Position numbers and translations under genes: made by a program
Notes under the pieces: generated by a model
Told to the model about the DNA's origin: nothing
The model's database searches: none
Seen by the model: the letters and a program-made list of their open reading frames with translations, nothing else
Origin: an uncultured Mycoplasma sp.
Lineage (GTDB): Bacteria; Bacillota_I; Bacilli_A; Mycoplasmatales; Metamycoplasmataceae
Assembly (NCBI GenBank): GCA_947041065.1
Contig: CAMRCV010000028.1
Coordinates: forward strand, 1 to 6,589
Reading direction: 5' to 3'
Length of the DNA stretch: 6,589 nucleotides
Shown: piece by piece, positions 6,165-6,589 of the stretch
How positions within the stretch are numbered: position 1 is the stretch's first letter
Layout: each line of letters begins with the position of its first letter

Positions 6165-6589
6165 ATGAGTAAAGAAAAGTTTTTAAAATCGATAAAAAAT
6201 AAATTAATTATCTCTTGTCAAGCTGTTGATAAAGAACCTTTAAATAATACTGAGGCATTGACTTTAGTGGCTAAATCAGTTATTGAGGGAGGCGCACAAG
6301 CTTTGAGGTTGAGTCAATTAGATCACATCACATCAATTATGAAAATAACTGATTTACCAATAATTGGTTTAATCAAACAAAAATATGATCACTTTGATAT
6401 TGTTATTACTCCAACTATAAAAGAAGTTGAGGATTTAATTAATATAGGTGTTAAATGTATAGCTCTTGATGCAACTGATAGAGAAAGACCGCAAGAAGAT
6501 TTAGTCTTTATTGTTGAGCATGTTAAAAAGAATTATCCTGAAATATTATTAATGGCAGATTGTTCAAATATTCAAGATGTAGAGATGGC
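6165..6589 (+). CDS. nanE: N-acetylmannosamine-6-phosphate 2-epimerase (3' end outside window)
   Basis: NanE converts ManNAc-6-phosphate to GlcNAc-6-phosphate, a cytoplasmic step in sialic-acid and ManNAc catabolism before deacetylation and glycolysis. The first 141 residues are visible out of an expected ~225. Family motifs run in order: LIISCQAVDKEPL (14-26, with Gln 19), EGGAQALR (41-48, Arg 48), LPIIGLIKQKY (64-74, with catalytic Lys 71), ITPTIKEVEDL (81-91), ALDATDRERP (100-109) and LLMADCS (128-134, Asp 132). The usual IRAN after EGGA is replaced by LRLS, a departure in a normally conserved loop. The catalytic Glu of the C-terminal half lies beyond the window. The gene follows the RpiR-type regulator and has its own promoter candidate and palindrome, so it probably opens a nan operon. 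No Trp codon is present in the visible part. Confidence 0.93.
   Translation, partial: MSKEKFLKSIKNKLIISCQAVDKEPLNNTEALTLVAKSVIEGGAQALRLSQLDHITSIMKITDLPIIGLIKQKYDHFDIVITPTIKEVEDLINIGVKCIALDATDRERPQEDLVFIVEHVKKNYPEILLMADCSNIQDVEM

Overview
The window looks like a piece of a Mollicutes chromosome, most likely from the Spiroplasma/Mesoplasma/Entomoplasma side or a related sugar-using mycoplasma. It is very AT-rich. Three genes stay intact only if UGA is read as tryptophan (translation table 4): the second ABC gene at 1102 and 1132, deoC at codons 31 and 42, and deoA at codon 329. All stops used are UAA or UAG, and most genes have strong AAGGAG-type ribosome binding sites. I cannot name the species from sequence alone.

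Layout. (1) Bases 1-2157, + strand: the tail of one ABC half-transporter overlaps by one base the complete gene of a second. Their nucleotide-binding domains carry complementary defects: Asp for the catalytic Glu and Gln for the switch His in the first, and FSAGE for LSGGQ in the second. This is the pattern of a heterodimeric type IV ABC exporter with one degenerate ATP site. (2) A hairpin at about 2172-2220 terminates transcription from both sides of a convergent junction. (3) Bases 4930-2231, - strand: a tight deoD-deoA-deoC operon for nucleoside breakdown. DeoD and DeoA phosphorolyse purine and pyrimidine nucleosides to base plus (deoxy)ribose-1-phosphate. DeoC splits deoxyribose-5-phosphate to acetaldehyde and glyceraldehyde-3-phosphate. 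The linking phosphopentomutase is not in the window. (4) A 271-base divergent intergenic region holds a deoD promoter candidate and an rpiR promoter candidate. (5) Bases 5202-6026, + strand: an RpiR-family regulator with a helix-turn-helix and a SIS phosphosugar domain. It has no Shine-Dalgarno sequence and may be leaderless. (6) A 138-base regulatory gap with a near-perfect 21-nt palindrome and a duplicated 15-nt motif. (7) From 6165, + strand, running off the end: nanE, ManNAc-6-phosphate 2-epimerase.

How it fits together. The right end looks like the start of an amino-sugar or sialic-acid catabolic operon controlled by the adjacent RpiR-type protein, which plausibly senses a phosphosugar such as ManNAc-6-P. 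Both the deo and the nan genes feed scavenged host sugars into glycolysis. The gene families are all known. The least explained material is the regulatory DNA around rpiR: a leaderless start, paired TTTCA/TGAAA inverted repeats, a repeated motif whose first copy lies inside the rpiR coding end and contains the window's only UGG codon in a called gene, and the palindrome over the nanE promoter. I saw no clear sign of a mobile element, CRISPR array, tRNA or rRNA.
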